A stretch of 19,758 bases of DNA, from positions 1-19,758 of the forward strand of contig JAQUCZ010000005.1 in assembly GCA_028685945.1 (NCBI GenBank), in the 5' to 3' direction. Source of the stretch: Sulfurimonadaceae bacterium. Lineage in GTDB: Bacteria; Campylobacterota; Campylobacteria; Campylobacterales; Sulfurimonadaceae. Below the pieces are notes generated by a model. It searched no databases and was not told the origin of the DNA. It saw nothing but the letters and a program-made list of their open reading frames with translations. Position numbers and translations under genes: made by a program. Below, piece after piece: positions 17,021 to 19,758 of this stretch (positions within the stretch are counted from its first letter, which is position 1; every line of letters begins with the position of its first letter).

Positions 17021-18627
17021 AGGGCTTCCATAAATTTATCGTCCGCACCTACAATCTCTAAGAGTCTATTTACATCAACCTGAACCTCTTTGGAGACTTT
17101 TTTGGAAACCATTGTCGATTTTTCCTCTTCGACCTCTTCCTCTACGCCCGTCTCTTCATTGAGTTTTTTCACGAGAACTTTTTCAACCACTTTCTCTTTG
17201 ATCGTCTCTTCTACCGTGATCGTTTTTTCGCTGTGGAACGACGCAAGGTAAGAAACTACCGAACTAGGAAGCTTTGTTTTATCCGCAAAAAGATCCAAGA
17301 TAAGATACAACACCGCTTCCTCTTTAAGAGGTGCATGATTCACGCTGATTAAAGATTTCCCCATCCCTTCGATAACCGGATCGCTCACGGGGTGGAAATA
17401 GATCCCCGCACCTTTGTTCACCGTCATGGAGTTATTCAGCGCATAACGTGCGTTGGGGTTATCCGATTTAAGTGCTGCACCTACCGAGATAACAAAATTT
17501 GCTTCGTGGACTTTTTTCAAGTCGCTTCCGTAAAGTTTCGTACCGCTAATCTCGCTGTAGTTTTGTAAAAACGTCTGAAACGCTTTTGCTTCTTTGTTTA
17601 CGAGTTTGTAGCCGAACTTCTCTTTCATCGCCTGAAGCAGATACGCCTCTTCGTTCGTTATCGTTGAAGTAAAGGCGATCGTGTCCGCTTTTTTAAATGC
17701 TTCGAGTGCTTTTGCAAACGCCGCCGCGTCTTTTGCGGCAACTTTGTTTTGGTAATCAAACCCGTAACGTCCCGCACCGCAAAGTGAAACATAATTCCAC
17801 TCGTTCATGACACGGTAGATTTTCTCTTCGGGGTTTTCGATGCTCGTGTGTTTGACGTCGTACGAGATTTGGCACCCTGCAGAACAATGCCCGCACGTTG
17901 CAGGGATCTGTTTAAGCTCCCACGCATTTGAGGTGTACATAAAGCCCGTATCGACAAGCGCGCCCACAGGGCACACCGCCGCACATTCGCCGCACGAGGT
18001 ACAATCAAGCATCTCTTCGCCGCTCGTTAAACCGATAATCGACTTGTTGAGTTTGTTCCACATGCTATAAGCATCTTTTGGCATGCTCTCTTTATACTCC
18101 GCATCGATCGCATCCGATCCGCGCGCTACGGTTTTTAAAGAGTTGTCCCCTATCATATCTTTACAAACCGTGACACAACGCTCGCATACGATACAAAGAC
18201 CCGGATCGTAATGGATATGCCCCCAGTCTTTCGCCTCTCGCGCTACGTCTTTGATGGCATAGCTTTGGGAATCTACGCCCATCTCAAGTGTATAGTTTTG
18301 CAACTCGCACTCGCCCGATTGGTCGCATACGCCGCACTGAAGCGGGTGGTTTACGTCGTAAACCTCCATAATCGCACGTCTCTCCGTTGCAATCGTCGGA
18401 GTGGTCGTGGTAATTTGCATCCCCTCTTTTGCTTTTGCGTTACACGCATACACCTGTTTTCCGTCCGCTTCCACAAGACAAATACGACATGCCAGAGTCG
18501 GACTACATCGCGTCAAATAACATATTGCAGGGATGAATATGTTATTTGCACGGGCGGCATTTAAAATATACTCGCCCTCTTGCGTTTTGACCTCTTTTCC
18601 GTCAATATTGATAGTTATTTCATTCAT
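16141..18627 (-). CDS. nuoG: NADH-quinone oxidoreductase (complex I) subunit G, second copy
   Basis: This 828-residue peripheral Fe-S subunit starts with a [2Fe-2S] domain (C36, C47, C50, C62; cluster N1b), then the N5 ligands H94, C98, C101 and C107. Two full ferredoxin-type motifs follow, C145/148/151/155 and C209/212/215/219-Pro. Canonical NuoG has only one [4Fe-4S] (N4) here. Next come ligands for an N7-type cluster (C245, C248, C252, C283). The remainder is a molybdopterin-oxidoreductase-like domain with no evident cofactor site. Residues 467-516 are a Lys/Glu/Val-rich low-complexity insertion. The ATG (18625-18627) overlaps the preceding paralogue by eight bases, with GAGAG at 18634-18638. 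Formate dehydrogenase is unlikely given the N1b/N5 motifs and the nuo context. This copy most likely supplies the cluster chain between the electron-input module and NuoI. Confidence 0.94.
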   Translation of the reverse strand: MNEITINIDGKEVKTQEGEYILNAARANNIFIPAICYLTRCSPTLACRICLVEADGKQVYACNAKAKEGMQITTTTPTIATERRAIMEVYDVNHPLQCGVCDQSGECELQNYTLEMGVDSQSYAIKDVAREAKDWGHIHYDPGLCIVCERCVTVCKDMIGDNSLKTVARGSDAIDAEYKESMPKDAYSMWNKLNKSIIGLTSGEEMLDCTSCGECAAVCPVGALVDTGFMYTSNAWELKQIPATCGHCSAGCQISYDVKHTSIENPEEKIYRVMNEWNYVSLCGAGRYGFDYQNKVAAKDAAAFAKALEAFKKADTIAFTSTITNEEAYLLQAMKEKFGYKLVNKEAKAFQTFLQNYSEISGTKLYGSDLKKVHEANFVISVGAALKSDNPNARYALNNSMTVNKGAGIYFHPVSDPVIEGMGKSLISVNHAPLKEEAVLYLILDLFADKTKLPSSVVSYLASFHSEKTITVEETIKEKVVEKVLVKKLNEETGVEEEVEEEKSTMVSKKVSKEVQVDVNRLLEIVGADDKFMEALEKNLAKKESFALMVGPDLYTHPHAKNLARLVALIEKYSAFDLVMIPSLTNTLGVALICELDDAKGSYTIGYNTKGDFTVSALGDGDLDMPAINQQEGTLTSINKRVNPTNAAIGYNGYELNDIANALGFDAKHVIEYTQKLPLAAGFKAEKFDDLPNRYENDGTEVRGYVLQNVSVATNGNEEVAAFEEKALEGSLIYLANPVRQFNEFTAKATLLKEKAGLYMSEAFLSTSDFKEGDSVRVKNDNGELTLQIVSDNKISGAIAILPTFDSKINSEALFSSYRFATASIQKV
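17080..17229 (-). other. Charged low-complexity insertion encoded within nuoG
   Basis: This segment encodes about residues 467-516, dominated by Lys, Glu and Val with stretches such as EEEVEEEK and KVVEKVLVKK. The neighbouring NuoG paralogue aligns on both sides and lacks it, passing directly from a short acidic segment to the equivalent of VDVNRLLEIVG. Alternating charges suggest an exposed helix or beta-rich loop. The function is unknown. Confidence 0.7.
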
Positions 18628-19758
18628 GTACGACTCTCGTTATCTTGGATTTTTCAAACCTGTATCTCCCCGCATCTACGGCGATATCAAAGGTTGGATT
18701 GAGCGCAACCGTTCCTTTTAGATCCGAATCAAGCTTGAATTTTCTTGTAATTTTATCAGAACCAAAATGTATCTCTACTGTATCCCCGTCCGAAATTTTC
18801 GCCGCAGTGGCAAACTGTGCAGAACCTCGAAGCGCCGTATCGCGCTCTAAGAGTTTTGCTTTATTCGTATAGGCATTAAACTGCAACACGGGGTTGGCAT
18901 GGTAGATGATCGTTCCGTTAAATTCGGGAAGCTCCTCTACACATTCAAGTTTCCCCTCTGCTTGGCATGTCACCTCATCGAGCAGATACCCTCTCTCATC
19001 GACGCCCAGCGGTGAATAGTAGTTCTCGAGCGCATCGAACTCTACTGCTTTAAACCCGCTTTTTTGCGGGAGTTCTGAAGTAAAATCGATCGTATTGTAC
19101 GCTCTGTTCATCCCGCATGCCATAGCAAGATCGTTGAGGCAGTAACCCTCAAAGCCGATCGCTACGTTTGTCGGTACAACGCGGTTGTCGATAGTGACGA
19201 ACGTTCCCTCTTGTTGGTTAAGCGACCCGATAGGCAAATCGGCACCGCCGAGCGAAGAGATACTAAACATACCGATTGCGTTGTAGCCGATACACGCATT
19301 GGCGTTTTCGTCTTTGTCGAGTTCGCAGATAAGTGAAACACCCAAAGTGTTCACCTCTTTAGGCACTACGATCAACGAGAAAGTGGTGTACTTTTCGATA
19401 AGCGCTACTATTTTTGCGATATTTGCCGCACGCGGATGGGTGATCAAATCGCTTCCCACCACCAAGGTACGTCTTTTCGCACGCGTAAACGATTTACCCA
19501 TAAGCGAGAGTTCCTCCTCGCCGATGTTGCTCTCCGCCTGAAGGTAGCCAAGATCGAGATCGTCAAAAAACGCTCTCTCCTCGTCGCTCATATCCGCACC
19601 TTTTAAGAGCTCGTTAGCCAAGAGTGCCGCGACACCCTCTTCGGTTCCCACTTCGTATTTCATAAACTGGGTTACCGTATTTTGTAGCAACGCATCCTCG
19701 ATCGGGTGGGCATACACGATTTTGGCACCGTTGTGTTTTGCCGCGCTGGTCATCGCAT
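18620..19758 (-). CDS. NuoG-like complex I subunit, first copy (C-terminal part; continues past the right edge)
   Basis: The reading frame stays open to the end of the window, so only the C-terminal 379 or so codons are visible and the start lies outside. An in-frame ATG at 19751-19753 is internal, because the upstream frame is open and the sequence there already matches the middle of NuoG. The fragment aligns by eye along its whole length with the downstream NuoG. Shared blocks include GSDLITHP/GPDLYTHP, VALIEKY, NTLGV-LICELD, LNQQEGT/INQQEGT, NPV-QFN and PTFD. It lacks the charged insertion of that copy. The protein ends with VHE, and its TGA overlaps the next start by eight bases, implying coupled translation. 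Its N-terminal Fe-S motifs cannot be seen, so whether it binds clusters, or is a reduced structural copy, is open. Confidence 0.86.
   Translation of the reverse strand, partial: AMTSAAKHNGAKIVYAHPIEDALLQNTVTQFMKYEVGTEEGVAALLANELLKGADMSDEERAFFDDLDLGYLQAESNIGEEELSLMGKSFTRAKRRTLVVGSDLITHPRAANIAKIVALIEKYTTFSLIVVPKEVNTLGVSLICELDKDENANACIGYNAIGMFSISSLGGADLPIGSLNQQEGTFVTIDNRVVPTNVAIGFEGYCLNDLAMACGMNRAYNTIDFTSELPQKSGFKAVEFDALENYYSPLGVDERGYLLDEVTCQAEGKLECVEELPEFNGTIIYHANPVLQFNAYTNKAKLLERDTALRGSAQFATAAKISDGDTVEIHFGSDKITRKFKLDSDLKGTVALNPTFDIAVDAGRYRFEKSKITRVVHE

Noticed and set aside
16141..18627. Second NuoG as a formate dehydrogenase or FeFe-hydrogenase subunit
   Set aside because: The two ferredoxin motifs resemble those enzymes, but the N1b and HxxxCxxCxxxxxC motifs with an N7-type site, the lack of a hydrogenase H-cluster motif or an obvious Mo-ligand site, and the place before nuoH all favour NuoG.
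19751..19753. ATG as the start of the first NuoG-like gene
   Set aside because: The frame is open to the window edge, and the protein there already aligns with the middle of the second NuoG, so this Met is internal.
1..19758. CRISPR arrays, tRNA or rRNA genes, insertion sequences, riboswitches
   Set aside because: No regularly spaced repeats, transposase-like proteins, terminal inverted repeats or RNA gene signatures were seen. Apart from the first 120 bases the window is almost fully coding.

Overview
The window looks like chromosomal DNA from a free-living member of the Campylobacterota (formerly Epsilonproteobacteria), probably near Sulfurimonas, Sulfuricurvum or Sulfurovum. The main evidence is the minus-strand order nuoG-nuoG-H-I-J-K-L-M-N followed directly by a pflA-like gene. 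The nuoN-pflA link is known from Helicobacter pylori and Campylobacter jejuni. Two tandem nuoG paralogues and a moderate base composition fit the sulfur- or hydrogen-oxidising relatives better than those pathogens. The genus is an inference.

Layout. Positions 1-120 are an AT-rich non-coding leader. Positions 121-6187 (plus strand) hold four closely packed signalling genes: a stand-alone Aer-type PAS protein, a protein with one good and one degenerate Hpt domain, a membrane hybrid histidine kinase with a NIT-like periplasmic sensor, and a single-domain response regulator. Together they make a complete His-Asp-His-Asp relay with no visible output domain. A 48-bp convergent gap with a small hairpin separates this operon from the minus-strand block.

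Positions 6236-19758 (minus strand, transcribed from the right edge) form one tightly packed operon: the C-terminal part of a first NuoG, a complete second NuoG, NuoH, I, J, K, L, M, N, and last a PflA-type periplasmic TPR protein of the flagellar motor. Gene junctions are overlaps or gaps of at most 19 bases, and nearly every gene has its own Shine-Dalgarno sequence. nuoA-F, or their substitutes, would lie beyond the right edge and cannot be seen.

How the genes work together. NuoG and NuoI carry electrons through Fe-S clusters to quinone at the NuoH interface. NuoH, J, K, L, M and N form the proton-pumping arm, and their key membrane Glu and Lys residues are present. The last gene, pflA, encodes part of the periplasmic scaffold that holds flagellar stators, which consume the proton motive force. 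The convergent operon has a redox-type PAS domain and may sense energy or redox state, but its inputs and outputs cannot be read from the sequence. Points most worth a second look are the paired NuoG paralogues, the extra Fe-S motif and charged insertion in the second NuoG, the degenerate Hpt and receiver domains, and the output-less relay. No mobile elements, CRISPR arrays, tRNA or rRNA genes were seen.
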